From contig NZ_JBBUKT010000001.1 of assembly GCF_038066715.1 (NCBI RefSeq), positions 744,001 to 808,000 on the forward strand: a stretch of DNA of 64,000 nt, in the 5' to 3' direction. Below the pieces are notes generated by a model. It worked only from the letters and a program-made list of their open reading frames with translations. It made no database searches and had not been told where the DNA came from. The DNA is from Luteolibacter sp. Y139 (GTDB lineage: Bacteria; Verrucomicrobiota; Verrucomicrobiia; Verrucomicrobiales; Akkermansiaceae). Positions 10,192 through 19,078 of this stretch are shown here, piece by piece (the first letter of the stretch is position 1; every line of letters begins with the position of its first letter). Both the position numbers and the translations under genes were made by a program.

Positions 10192-11195
10192 GCTTCCGCT
10201 TCTTGGGTGGTTTCCTCGATTTCCTTCATCGATGTCCGGTTGGACGGGCGCAAGAATAGCAGACCTCCGGCAAACGCCCAGAACAGCGTTCCGGTCGCAA
10301 ATCCGACCAAGGACCCGAGCACCGAAATCCCCGGTTCAAGCCCGACCAGATCGCTCATTAGCGTCTTCAGCGCAATCTCGCGGACCCCGATGCCCGAAAT
10401 CGAAACCGGCATCGCACTCGCCGCATCCACCACCGGCATCGCGGCGAAAACCGAAACGAACCCGGTATCGCTGCCGACAAAACGGACACCGCACCAGAAA
10501 GTGGCGTAGTAGATCGGCAGCATCACAACGCTGGCCGCCAGCGCAGGCAGCACCAGCTTCCACTTCTTCCGGAAGACATCGTAGATGTCCGGGACTTTCC
10601 GCATCTTGGCGATCCGCGGATTCGTGACGCGCTTGTGGATCCGGTCGTTCACCCACGGGCTGGCCATCACGAACATCAGCCCGACCATGGCCAAGCCACC
10701 GCTGAAATACACCCAGCCGAACTTGATCGCCGTCTTTCCCAGTTCGCTCTGCGATTCCACCGCTTGGAAGCGGCCCGCAGTGACCGCGAAGAAAGTCAGC
10801 GCCATCGCCACCAGGCCCACCAGGTGATCCACCAGCACCGACATGGTGATGGCCAGCTTCTGCTCCCGATGATCGCGGATCAGCAGGAAGATCTTCGCCG
10901 CGTCACCCGTGACGCTGCTGACGCCCATCAGATTGAAAAGCCCGCCGATCAGCGTGAGCTGGCTCACCCGCCACAGGCCGACCGGAATCCCTTGCGCCAC
11001 CAGCAACAGCCACCAGCGGAAGGCCGATAGGAACACCGTCACACCCCCGAGCGCGATCGCAGCCAGCGCCCACGTCCACTCTGGATTCTTTGGCCAAAAC
11101 GAAGCGGATTCCTCAAGACGCTGCCCGGACAGGGCCCACCACAGGCAGCCCACGGTAAAAGCCAGCTTCGCCAGAAAGAGCAGCCACTTCTTCAT
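10188..11195 (-). CDS. Lysylphosphatidylglycerol synthase/AglD-type flippase-like membrane protein
   Basis: The 335-residue integral membrane protein has about eight hydrophobic segments and matches the LPG_synthase_TM (UPF0104/AglD) family: an RWWLLLVAQGIPVGLWRVSQLTLIGGLFNLMGVSSVTGDAAK-like core, and a C-terminal ISGIGVREIALKTLM segment with the family's GxGxRE. Members flip or bind polar lipids; no aminoacyl-transferase domain is attached here. It overlaps the patatin gene by 4 bases and follows the ACP gene by 37 bases. Together with fabG and ACP it suggests a lipid-modifying operon. Exact substrate unknown. Confidence 0.8.
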   Translation of the reverse strand: MKKWLLFLAKLAFTVGCLWWALSGQRLEESASFWPKNPEWTWALAAIALGGVTVFLSAFRWWLLLVAQGIPVGLWRVSQLTLIGGLFNLMGVSSVTGDAAKIFLLIRDHREQKLAITMSVLVDHLVGLVAMALTFFAVTAGRFQAVESQSELGKTAIKFGWVYFSGGLAMVGLMFVMASPWVNDRIHKRVTNPRIAKMRKVPDIYDVFRKKWKLVLPALAASVVMLPIYYATFWCGVRFVGSDTGFVSVFAAMPVVDAASAMPVSISGIGVREIALKTLMSDLVGLEPGISVLGSLVGFATGTLFWAFAGGLLFLRPSNRTSMKEIEETTQEAEA

Positions 11196-11232
11196 CGCGG
11201 GCCCTTTCCCCCGGCATCTGACAGGATCAGGT

Positions 11233-11493
11233 TCAACCCTTCTCCTCGATCGCCTTCGCGATGGTCTCCACGCTTTGCAGCACGCCCTTCGCCTTCTCGG
11301 CGTCGGCGATCTTCAGGCCGAAATGCTTCTCGATGGCCACGACCAGCTGGAGCGCATCCACGGAATCCAATCCAAGCCCACCGGCACCGAAGATCGCGGT
11401 TTCATCGGCGATCTCCCCTGCATCGAAGTCGAGCATCAATTCCTCGACCATCACTTCCTTGATTTTTTGCCGGAGTTCCGCGCCTTGAGCCAT
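11233..11493 (-). CDS. Acyl carrier protein
   Basis: The 86-residue acidic protein carries the phosphopantetheine attachment motif GLDSVDALQLVVAIEKHFG with Ser at about position 45, and it has the three-helix ACP pattern. It sits 13 bases after the FabG-like reductase. Because the pair is followed by a membrane flippase and a patatin rather than by fabF/fabD, this may be a specialised ACP for an unusual lipid rather than the housekeeping AcpP. That is inference from context only. Confidence 0.9.
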   Translation of the reverse strand: MAQGAELRQKIKEVMVEELMLDFDAGEIADETAIFGAGGLGLDSVDALQLVVAIEKHFGLKIADAEKAKGVLQSVETIAKAIEEKG

Positions 11494-11506
11494 GATTATT
11501 AAACTG

Positions 11507-12229
11507 TTAGAAAATGCCGCCGTCGATTTTCAGGGCGGACCCTGTGACGTAGCCCGCATCGTGGCAAGCGAGAAACAGCACCGCGGATGCCACCTCGGCA
11601 GGGGTGCCGAAACGGCGCATCGGAATGCCCGCTTTCGCGCGTTTTGCAGCTTCCTCGTCCATGTGGGCCAGCGCCTCGGTCGCGATGTAGCCGGGTAAAA
11701 TCGCATTCACCGTGATCCCAGCCCGCGCGACCTCCTTCGCCAGCGTCTGCGTCAGGGCCACCACCCCGGCCTTCGCCGCGGCGTAGTTCGTCTGGCCCAG
11801 CGGCGGCAGGATCGCGCTGAGGGAGGAGATATTGATGATGCGCCCGAAGCGCTGCCCCATCATCGGCCGGATCACCGCGCGACAGCCAAGGAAGACCGCA
11901 TCGAGGTTCGCCGAGATCACCGAAGTCCACGCCTCATCCGGCATCGTGGCGAGCAAGTGGTCCCGGTGCAATCCGGCATTGTTCACGAGCACATCGAGCC
12001 GGCCATCGGCTTCGAGGATCGCAGCCACAGCATTCTCCCAGCTTTCCTTCGAGGTCACCTCGAGATCGACCAAGCCACAGCGACCGGAAAACTCCGCGGC
12101 CAGTGCCTCGGCTTGGGAACGATTGCTACGAACTCCGAGCCACACCTTGGCCTCGGGATCTTTTTCCAGGAAATAGCGCCCGATGCCGGACCCGAGCCCG
12201 CCATTGCCGCCAGTGATGAGAATGGTCAT
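11507..12229 (-). CDS. fabG: 3-oxoacyl-ACP reductase FabG-like (SDR)
   Basis: This 240-residue classical short-chain dehydrogenase has the Rossmann nucleotide-binding TGGNGGLGSGIG (about 6-17), the NNAG segment (about 85), and the catalytic Ser-Tyr-Lys in NISSLSA and NYAAAKAG. The ITVNAILPGYIATE segment and C-terminal GYVTGSALKIDGG are typical FabG signatures. It reduces 3-oxoacyl-ACP to 3-hydroxyacyl-ACP with NADPH. It is the first gene of the leftward cluster fabG-ACP-flippase-patatin. A role in a dedicated lipid pathway is possible. Confidence 0.9.
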   Translation of the reverse strand: MTILITGGNGGLGSGIGRYFLEKDPEAKVWLGVRSNRSQAEALAAEFSGRCGLVDLEVTSKESWENAVAAILEADGRLDVLVNNAGLHRDHLLATMPDEAWTSVISANLDAVFLGCRAVIRPMMGQRFGRIINISSLSAILPPLGQTNYAAAKAGVVALTQTLAKEVARAGITVNAILPGYIATEALAHMDEEAAKRAKAGIPMRRFGTPAEVASAVLFLACHDAGYVTGSALKIDGGIF

Positions 12230-12288
12230 GCGGCAGGCGTTCTAACCGCGAATCGCCCGCACATCAACCGGCTGCCCCGACAGCGCTC

Positions 12289-13998
12289 CTACCTGCTTTT
12301 CTCCACCGCGAGCTTCACCGCCTGCCGGGCTTCCTTTGCCTCGCTGGCATCCTTCAGCCCTGCGATCCAGCGCTCGGCAGCGGCAGGATCATTGAAGCTC
12401 CACTGCGAGGCGATGTTGCGCACGGCGCAAAGGCGTTCCGGTCCGGCAGGGAGAGACTCCGCCCACGCCGACGCCGCCGTAGGATCGGATCCTCCCCAGT
12501 GAATGGAAATCTCGATCATCTCCTCGCTTGTCGTGGCATTACCCACTCCCTTGACCAGCGCCATGCGATAGATCTCCGCGGCGATCGGCTGCAGGGGGTT
12601 TCCCGTATAGACAAGGCGATCCGCCATCTCCTTCAGCTTCTCCGGCGGCGCGTTCCGCACGTAGGCCACGGCTTCCTCCATTTGTGCAGGCGTCCATTGC
12701 GAACGCAACATCAGGGCATCCTCGACTGGACCGCTCATTGCTTCGGCAAACTCGTCGGCAACCGTCGGCGTTTTCTGGGGCTGCTGGCTTTTCTCGCGAC
12801 TCCGCATGCCGGCGTCCTTCAGGCGATTGAACTCCGCCTCCGTAAGGAAGGAAGCCAACTCCGCCGGCACCTCCTCCCTCGTCACCCCGTATCTCTGTTC
12901 CAGATTGCCGATCAACTCTTGCCGCGCTTTTGCAGGGAAGTCCGTGTGCTCGGACAGGTATCGGGCGGCCGCCACCGGATCGTGGGAAAAAAGCCCGCCC
13001 AGCGCGGACTTGAGGGTATCCGCCGTTTGCTTCTTGGAAAACCCGAGCTGCGAATAATCAGCCGCCAGCCATAGCTCCTCGCAGCCCCTGGTTCGAATCC
13101 CCGGCCATCCTCCCGGGATCGTCCGATTCAAGTCGGCAGCGAACTTCGGGGAAAAGTCCCCCAGATGCTCGGCGACACGCTTCGATTCCGCCTGCATCTC
13201 TTCCAAGCTCATCCCTCCCGCCAGATCAAAGGCAGCCGCATAGAGTCGCGCCCCGTCCGGCTGGGTGGACAGCCAACGAACCGCATTGCCCATATCCTTC
13301 GTCATCATGGCTTGGGCTGCCGCGGCACGCAGTTGGGCACGCCATCGGTCACCGCGTTGATCGGCCAGATTGAGGAGCTTCTCGCCGTCGTGACCGGCCG
13401 CCTTTGCGAGCAGGCGCGTCATCTCACCGGCCGGCTCGCCGTTGCCCGGCGGCGGAAACTCAAGCGCAAGGGCCAACACGGCGGCGGGGTCCCGGTCCAC
13501 CAGCACCTTCATCCCCGCGAACATCATGCGCCGCCCCTGCTCGGGGTTCGCCAGCTTCTTTCCGAAATCGATCAGTCCCTCGGCATCTTGTTCGGCGAGA
13601 CGAGCCAGATGCTGCACGGCCGTGCGCCTGCCTTTGGCAATGCCATCCGCCACGAAGCCATACGGGTCCTCGTTGAAAAGCAGCCCTTCCAACTCCCCCA
13701 TGAAGAGCTTCACCACCAGCGGATCGGGATGCCGGAAGAGACCTCCATCCAGCCAGGCCAAACGCTCCTGCGGCGGAATATCGCGCGCAAGCTGGATCGC
13801 CGCGTGGATCGCCGTCCAGCGATCCTTGGCCGCCCGCAAGGGAGCCATCGCCGCCTCGGCGGAATTCCCCGTGGCTGCGCGTGGAACCGGAGCCACCGGT
13901 GGCACCGCGGACTCAGGCCGCCGAAGCGCCATCGCACCCCATCCCGCCGCGAGTGACGCGACGAACACCAACACTTGAGACCATCGGAAACTGTTCAT
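12289..13998 (-). CDS. Membrane-anchored helical-repeat protein, paralog B
   Basis: I place the start at ATG 13998, which overlaps the TGA of the upstream paralog (ATGA), a sign of translational coupling. The 569-residue product begins MNSFRWSQVLVFVASLAAGWGAMAL, a signal or membrane anchor, then a linker and alpha-helical repeats of about 30-40 residues with the recurring pattern DP.AAARWL..LP and W...DP.AA. The C-terminus (WGGSDPTAASAWAESLPAGP) is the clearest repeat. No enzyme motif is visible. The same architecture occurs at 13998-15497 and 40609-42201. Function unknown; a protein-interaction scaffold is plausible. Confidence 0.75.
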   Translation of the reverse strand: MNSFRWSQVLVFVASLAAGWGAMALRRPESAVPPVAPVPRAATGNSAEAAMAPLRAAKDRWTAIHAAIQLARDIPPQERLAWLDGGLFRHPDPLVVKLFMGELEGLLFNEDPYGFVADGIAKGRRTAVQHLARLAEQDAEGLIDFGKKLANPEQGRRMMFAGMKVLVDRDPAAVLALALEFPPPGNGEPAGEMTRLLAKAAGHDGEKLLNLADQRGDRWRAQLRAAAAQAMMTKDMGNAVRWLSTQPDGARLYAAAFDLAGGMSLEEMQAESKRVAEHLGDFSPKFAADLNRTIPGGWPGIRTRGCEELWLAADYSQLGFSKKQTADTLKSALGGLFSHDPVAAARYLSEHTDFPAKARQELIGNLEQRYGVTREEVPAELASFLTEAEFNRLKDAGMRSREKSQQPQKTPTVADEFAEAMSGPVEDALMLRSQWTPAQMEEAVAYVRNAPPEKLKEMADRLVYTGNPLQPIAAEIYRMALVKGVGNATTSEEMIEISIHWGGSDPTAASAWAESLPAGPERLCAVRNIASQWSFNDPAAAERWIAGLKDASEAKEARQAVKLAVEKSR

Positions 13999-15497
13999 CA
14001 CCGGGATTCGCTTGGGGTGGAAAGGGCACGGATGGCCTCCGGTGTTTTGGGATCCGCCACATATTTCCGGTAAGCCTCGGGATCCTTTGACTTCCATCGG
14101 GACAGCAAGTCGGAAAGCTGCTCATCACGCTGCCGGGCATCTGACATCGCAGCCGCCCACGACAAGGCTTCGGCATACGCCGGCTCTCCCTCCTCCACCA
14201 GATGACTGGAAAAATGCAGGATCAGCTCATCCCGGACTCCTCCCGCCGGTTGCCGGTCAAGCCAACCTCCGAAGTCCCACGCATCTCGCTCCATCGCCAT
14301 GTCGGCGAGTTGGAGCGCCGCCTTTCGATACGCGGGCTTTTCCGCATTCTGCATCGCCGTATCGAGCGCCTGCTCCGGCATGCGCTCCACCAGCGCCTTC
14401 CCGAAACCATCCAAGGGAGATTCCGTGCTGGTCCATTGGCGAGAGCCCTCCGGAAAAAACACGATGACCGGGTGCTCGCCGAGCGAGCGACCTTCATCGA
14501 GCAGTTTGGAAAGAATCCCCGCCGCCGCCTCAGGCTTCGACCCGGCGAGGCTCGCCCCGATGGTCCCTAACAGATTGTCGCGCAACAGCGGTGAGCCAAT
14601 GTCCGAAGCGAAGCGCATGGCCACCTCCGGATCTCGCTCAGCCAAGGCTTTGACATACGCTCCCTGGAGACGCTGCTTGATATCGCCGGCAGGCAGCTTC
14701 GCGAGGATCTCGGGAACCGCCGCCTCATTCTGACGGGCGATGTCCCGCATGAGTTCGTCGTCCTTGTTGATCGTGCTCACCAGTTTCGGCTGTTGGAGCC
14801 CCCACTTGAGAGCCTCAGCAGCATCCTGCTTGGCCCATTCGCGGAAGATCTTGTCCTTGTTGAGTCCCGAGCTGAACCGGAGCGTGACATCCATCGCTCT
14901 TTCGTAGCTGCGCTGGGCCAGAAAGGCGTCCACCACGCGACTCGCCGACCGACGGCTGGCCATGTCACCCTCCTCCATCAGCTTGAGCACATAGTCGGGA
15001 TCGCGACTCGCGATGGCTTGCATCACCAGCATCTGGATCTGGTCATCCCCGGAATCGACCGCCGCGCGGTGCGCTGCTTTTGGATCCGAATAAGCCCACG
15101 CTTCCCAAGCACGGGAAGGCCCCAAGCCCGGGCGCTTGGCCTTGATGGCACCCGCAGGATCGAGCGCCACCCAGCGGGCCATCACCAGCACGATCAACTC
15201 GTCAGGCACCGCCGGATTCTCCATCAGATGATTCCAGAACTCCTGCACCTCCTCCAGCGAGGCATGGGGAAGCCATAGCGCCACGCGACTGACCCGGTCC
15301 GGCAACTTCGGATCCTTGAGAATCTCAAGCGTATCGTCGCTGGGCAGCAATCCGGCAGCCATAACCTTCGGCCTGATCGCCGCTTTGGTCGCCAATGGCG
15401 CCGGTGCCGCCTCGGGCTCATTTTGGAATACCCCATGAGCCAACGCGCCCACTGCCAACCCGGACGCCAGGAGCCAAACATGAGGGGGGATTCTCAT
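13998..15497 (-). CDS. Membrane-anchored helical-repeat protein, paralog A
   Basis: The 499-residue protein begins MRIPPHVWLLASGLAVGALAHGVF, a signal peptide or anchor, followed by helical repeats with WV.LDPAGAIKA, EWAKQDAAEALKWGLQQP and a C-terminal SRWKSKDPEAYRKYVADP. It has the same layout as the gene it overlaps (12289-13998) and as 40609-42201. No catalytic residues are recognised. It is the first gene of a two-gene unit. The many Glu/Lys-rich helices resemble TPR/HEAT-like solenoids, but I cannot name the family. Confidence 0.75.
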   Translation of the reverse strand: MRIPPHVWLLASGLAVGALAHGVFQNEPEAAPAPLATKAAIRPKVMAAGLLPSDDTLEILKDPKLPDRVSRVALWLPHASLEEVQEFWNHLMENPAVPDELIVLVMARWVALDPAGAIKAKRPGLGPSRAWEAWAYSDPKAAHRAAVDSGDDQIQMLVMQAIASRDPDYVLKLMEEGDMASRRSASRVVDAFLAQRSYERAMDVTLRFSSGLNKDKIFREWAKQDAAEALKWGLQQPKLVSTINKDDELMRDIARQNEAAVPEILAKLPAGDIKQRLQGAYVKALAERDPEVAMRFASDIGSPLLRDNLLGTIGASLAGSKPEAAAGILSKLLDEGRSLGEHPVIVFFPEGSRQWTSTESPLDGFGKALVERMPEQALDTAMQNAEKPAYRKAALQLADMAMERDAWDFGGWLDRQPAGGVRDELILHFSSHLVEEGEPAYAEALSWAAAMSDARQRDEQLSDLLSRWKSKDPEAYRKYVADPKTPEAIRALSTPSESR

Positions 15498-15572
15498 CGG
15501 AAAGAAGGAAGGTCGCCTTTCCTCCCATCCAAGCGAATCTGCCGCTGCTTGTCCACCTCAGCCGCGAGTAGG

Positions 15573-16049
15573 CTAGCAGCGGGAGATCACCACCTCGCTG
15601 ACTTCTTCCGGAGACCTATCATTCTCGATCTCCTCCACATCCTCTCCTAGTTCCAGCGTGTTGAGCTGCGAATCCAGCAAGCTGCCCGGCATGAAGTGCT
15701 CGCGATGGGCTAGACGCTCTTCCAACACCGCACGCCCCGCAGTGAGCACGAAAAACCGGATTGGTCCCGCAAGCTCACGCAGTCGGTCCCGATAGATTTT
15801 CTTCAGTGCCGAGCAAGCCAGCACGATCGAGCCTCGATCCGCCAGATGATGCCCCAGCGCCTCTAGCCACCCCTCGCGATCCCCATCATCCAGCGGGACA
15901 CCCGCACTCATCTTGGCGATGTTCTCCGGCGGATGAAACGCATCGGCATCCGCGAATTCGCAGCCAAGCTCCTCCGCCACCAGCTTCCCGATGGTGGTCT
16001 TCCCGCTCCCGCTGACACCGGCGATGACAATCCTCACGTTAGAGCTCAA
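15573..16049 (-). CDS. gntK: Gluconokinase
   Basis: The 158-residue P-loop kinase has Walker A GVSGSGKT (about 11-18), the substrate segment DADAFHPPENIAKMSAGVPLDD (split around residue 45) and ACSALKKIYRDRLR, all signatures of the GntK family. It phosphorylates D-gluconate to 6-phosphogluconate. It is the last gene of the leftward sugar-acid operon, its start overlapping the end of the dehydrogenase gene by 11 bases. Some operon homologs act on related sugar acids, so the substrate is inferred. Confidence 0.92.
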   Translation of the reverse strand: MSSNVRIVIAGVSGSGKTTIGKLVAEELGCEFADADAFHPPENIAKMSAGVPLDDGDREGWLEALGHHLADRGSIVLACSALKKIYRDRLRELAGPIRFFVLTAGRAVLEERLAHREHFMPGSLLDSQLNTLELGEDVEEIENDRSPEEVSEVVISRC

Positions 16050-17067
16050 TGATCACCTTGATCGCTCCGAGCTTCGGATCCGTGAAGCGCGAAAATCCGG
16101 CCGGCACGTCATCAAAGGCGAGGCGATGGGTGATCCACGCGTCCGTATCGATCTTCCCTTCCCCGATCAGCGCGATGATCTCGCCGAAGTCCTTCGGCAG
16201 CGCATTGCGCGAGGCAAGCAGCGTGAGTTCACGCCGATGGAAAACAGGCGCATGCGGGAACACGAGTTCCTGCGTGGTGATGCCGACATAAACAATGCGC
16301 CCCGTGAACGCCGCGTATTGGAAGCAATTCGACATCGAAGCCGCCGACCCGGTCGCATCAATGACCACATCGGCAAGCTCGCCACCGGTGATCGCCTCAA
16401 GCTCTGTCAGCTCGGAACCATCGCCTTGGACGATGATGCCATGAGCAATGCCAAGCTTCTCGCGGCAGAAGTCGATGCGTCCCGGCACCATGTCCATCAC
16501 CACGACCCGCAGGTCCATCAGCTTCAGAAACTCCAGACAGGCGAGGCCAATCGGGCCAGCCCCAATCACCAGCACCGTCTCTCCGGGCTGGGGATTTCCA
16601 CGCTGCACCGCGTGATAGCCAATCGCCAGCGTCTCCACGAGCGCGAGCTGATCGTAGGAAAGATCATTTCCCGGATGCAGCTTGCGCGCGGGCACGATCC
16701 ACGAGTCCCGCAATCCACCATCCTGGTGCACGCCTAACACCTGCACTCCCGGACAGCAGTTGGAAGCCCCCTTCTGGCTCGTCGGCGTGACGGGATCGTT
16801 GACGTAAGGCTCCAGCGAGCACTTGTCCCCCGCCTTCACATTCGTAACCCCTTCCCCGGTGGCGAGCACTTCAAGACCCAGCTCATGCCCCGGGATACGC
16901 GGATAGGAAAAGAACGGCATCTTCCCCAGATAGCCGGAGAGATCCGTCCCACAGATCCCCATCCGATGGGTGCGGACGAGCGCCTCCCCCGGCCCGGGTG
17001 CAGGAGAGTCAGGCAAATCAATGACCCGGATCTCTTCCGGTCGAGTGAACTGGATGGCTTTCATCAA
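16039..17067 (-). CDS. Zinc-dependent alcohol/polyol dehydrogenase (MDR family)
   Basis: This 342-residue medium-chain dehydrogenase has the catalytic zinc site GICGTDLSGYLGK (Cys about 38) and GHELGLEVLATGEG (His-Glu about 61), and the NAD-binding VLVIGAGPIGLACLEFLKL. The usual four-cysteine structural zinc loop is degenerate: only NCCPG remains near residue 105. It resembles L-idonate/L-threonine/sorbitol-type dehydrogenases. It overlaps the isomerase gene upstream and gntK downstream, which places it in oxidation of a sugar or sugar acid on the way to gluconate or a 2-keto acid. Confidence 0.85.
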   Translation of the reverse strand: MMKAIQFTRPEEIRVIDLPDSPAPGPGEALVRTHRMGICGTDLSGYLGKMPFFSYPRIPGHELGLEVLATGEGVTNVKAGDKCSLEPYVNDPVTPTSQKGASNCCPGVQVLGVHQDGGLRDSWIVPARKLHPGNDLSYDQLALVETLAIGYHAVQRGNPQPGETVLVIGAGPIGLACLEFLKLMDLRVVVMDMVPGRIDFCREKLGIAHGIIVQGDGSELTELEAITGGELADVVIDATGSAASMSNCFQYAAFTGRIVYVGITTQELVFPHAPVFHRRELTLLASRNALPKDFGEIIALIGEGKIDTDAWITHRLAFDDVPAGFSRFTDPKLGAIKVIIEL

Positions 17068-17873
17068 CGAAGAGTGGCCAGCGATTGAAAGGTCTGCTGC
17101 GCCGCAGTCTCGGCATCGGGAATCGGAAAGACCTCAGCAGAAACGTAACCGGAATACGAGATCTCTCGTAGCACCGCCATCACCGGCGCTGGATCCGTGT
17201 GACCGAAACCCATCGCCTGCCGGTTTGAGTCAGCCCAATGAACATGCCCCAGATGGGAAGCCCCCGCACGCAATGACGCGGCAATCTCTCTCTCCTCGAT
17301 ATTCATGTGAAACAAGTCGGCCAGCAGCACCACATTGGAAATTTCCCGTTCGTCGAGGAACTCCGCAGCGGCAACGAAATGATTGAAGAGATTCGTCTCG
17401 TAACGATTGAGCGGCTCATAAATGAAAGCCACGCCACAAGCAGCGGCAGCTTCCCCGGCAATCCGGAGCGAGCCCGCTAACAGATCCAGTGCCTTCTCCC
17501 GCGGCACCTCGGCGCTCCATTTCCCCTGCATCGAGCCGAGGATCGCTGGTGCCCCAAGCCTCCCGCCGAAGCCGATCATGCGCAGCAGGAAATCCAGCGC
17601 CGCCTTCCTCTTCTCCGGCGAGGCATCGGTCAGCGAGAGCCCGTGCTTCACCATCCCCGAGCCGGTGCCCACGGCGGCGATGGCCAGGCCGTGCTGCTGT
17701 TGGAGCGCATGAATCTCCTCCGCCGGCACGGCATCGGGACCTTCCAGGAAAAGCTCCACCGCATCAAAGCCAATGGCCGCCGCCTTCGCGAAGCTCTCCG
17801 GCAAGGGCTCATGAAATACAAACGGGCCCGCCGCCGACTCCGGCACCCGGCACAAGGTGACAGCCGTCTTCAT
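17064..17873 (-). CDS. Sugar phosphate isomerase/epimerase (AP endonuclease-2-like TIM barrel)
   Basis: The 269-residue protein is a xylose-isomerase-like TIM barrel: GFDAVELFLEGPDAVPAEE, FIYEPLNRYETN (metal-binding Glu in the YEPLNR motif), LLADLFHMNIEE (Asp and His), HVHWADSNR and YSGYVSAEVFP give the expected metal ligands. It likely interconverts keto-sugars within the operon. Its start codon overlaps the stop of the RbsD/FucU gene and its end overlaps the dehydrogenase start, so the four genes are tightly coupled. Precise substrate unknown. Confidence 0.85.
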   Translation of the reverse strand: MKTAVTLCRVPESAAGPFVFHEPLPESFAKAAAIGFDAVELFLEGPDAVPAEEIHALQQQHGLAIAAVGTGSGMVKHGLSLTDASPEKRKAALDFLLRMIGFGGRLGAPAILGSMQGKWSAEVPREKALDLLAGSLRIAGEAAAACGVAFIYEPLNRYETNLFNHFVAAAEFLDEREISNVVLLADLFHMNIEEREIAASLRAGASHLGHVHWADSNRQAMGFGHTDPAPVMAVLREISYSGYVSAEVFPIPDAETAAQQTFQSLATLR

Positions 17874-18274
17874 CAGACCGATTCAAGGATGATGTTCCCA
17901 TACGGCGTCGCATCTCCAGTCCGGATCAGCCCGATCGCCTGCGGCACGCGCTTCTTGAAATCCACGTGCGGCTCGCGGGTCAGCGGGATACTGCCGAAGG
18001 ACTTGGCGAAGCGGTCGACCCGCTCCTGCGGATTGGTCGAAACGAATTCCTCCGCCTGCCAGATCCGGCCAATTTTGAAGACCGGCGTCAGCAGATCCAG
18101 CACGTCGAGCACCGTCGGAATCCCGTGCGTGAGCGAAATATCCACCGTTTCGATCTGCGGCCAGTAGGGAAATGCCCAGTCCGCGATGACCACGGTATTT
18201 GTATGACGAATCCGCGCGATCAGTTGCAGGATATGGGGATTGAGGATGCCGCTCTGGAGCATGGAGGCGATCAT
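17873..18274 (-). CDS. RbsD/FucU family sugar mutarotase/pyranase
   Basis: The 133-residue protein is the length of the RbsD/FucU family and has its landmarks: LQLIARIRHTNTVVIADWAFPYWP near the N-terminus (catalytic-type His at about 25), then DISLTHGIPTVLDVLDLL, and a C-terminal IRTGDATPYGNIILE (Tyr/Asn of the active site). Such proteins speed anomer exchange of ribose or fucose. It is first in the operon and lies back-to-back with the FadR-type regulator, 83 bases away. I cannot tell ribose from fucose or another sugar. Confidence 0.88.
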   Translation of the reverse strand: MIASMLQSGILNPHILQLIARIRHTNTVVIADWAFPYWPQIETVDISLTHGIPTVLDVLDLLTPVFKIGRIWQAEEFVSTNPQERVDRFAKSFGSIPLTREPHVDFKKRVPQAIGLIRTGDATPYGNIILESV

Positions 18275-18357
18275 GCACGCCCGATCGCGGGCGTCATGCC
18301 GGAAAGCGCCCTTGTTTCCACTGGAAGCACCCGCTGCCCCCGTTCTAGCGTACTAAC

Positions 18358-19035
18358 GTGCAACGACGAAGCGCCCAAATCGCCGGAGAACTTGAGCAGG
18401 AAATCCTCGCCGGCAAGCTGCCTCCCGGCGAACGCCTCCCCTCCGAGGAAAAGTTCTGCGAGCGCTTCAAGGTCAGCCGCACCGTCATCCGCGAGGCCAT
18501 CCAACAGCTCCGCGGCCGGGGCCTTCTCCGCACCCTCAAGGGCAGCGGCACCTACATCGCCGACCCCAGCCTCGAGTCACTCGGCAGCGCCGTGGAGAGC
18601 TACTCGGTCCTCGCCGAGGAAAGCGATTTCCTCGAGCTCATCGACTTCCGCATCCTGATCGAAACCGAGTGCGCCCGCCTCGCCGCAAAGAACGCCGGCG
18701 AGCAAGTGATCCGCGAACTCAAGCGCATCGTCGAAGCGATGGACAAGGCACGCGGCACCAAGGACAAGTTCAGCAAGGCCGACATCGCCTTCCACCTCGC
18801 CATTGCCCGCGGCTCCGGCAACCGGATCTACTCGATCCTGTTAGGCGCGCTCGAAAAGCGCTGCATCGCCTACGCCCAGGCCAACCGCGGCGACGGCGAC
18901 TGGTCCACCCCCGTCATCTCCGGCCACAACGAAATCCTTGAAGCCATCGAAGCCGGCCTCCCCGACAAGGCCGCCGATGCCATGCGCAAGCACTTGCTCT
19001 CGTCCCGCCGCCACTTCGTCGATCTCTCGACGTGA
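18358..19035 (+). CDS. FadR/GntR-family transcription regulator with FCD domain
   Basis: The 225-residue protein starts at GTG 18358. Residues 1-75 form the winged helix (GERLPSEEKFCERFKVSRTV, then IREAIQQLRGRGLL). Residues 85-220 form the all-helical FCD ligand domain with metal-ligand-like residues (FHLAIARGSGN, HNEILEAIEAG, MRKHLLSSRRHF). It is divergent from the RbsD-isomerase-dehydrogenase-gluconokinase operon and is probably its local repressor; FCD regulators of this kind bind sugar acids or their breakdown products. The intergenic TAGCGTACTA near 18347 is only a weak operator candidate. Confidence 0.88.
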   Translation: MQRRSAQIAGELEQEILAGKLPPGERLPSEEKFCERFKVSRTVIREAIQQLRGRGLLRTLKGSGTYIADPSLESLGSAVESYSVLAEESDFLELIDFRILIETECARLAAKNAGEQVIRELKRIVEAMDKARGTKDKFSKADIAFHLAIARGSGNRIYSILLGALEKRCIAYAQANRGDGDWSTPVISGHNEILEAIEAGLPDKAADAMRKHLLSSRRHFVDLST

Positions 19036-19078
19036 GCCCCACTGGGACCGCGGGATTCATCCCGCTTGGACGATTGGT

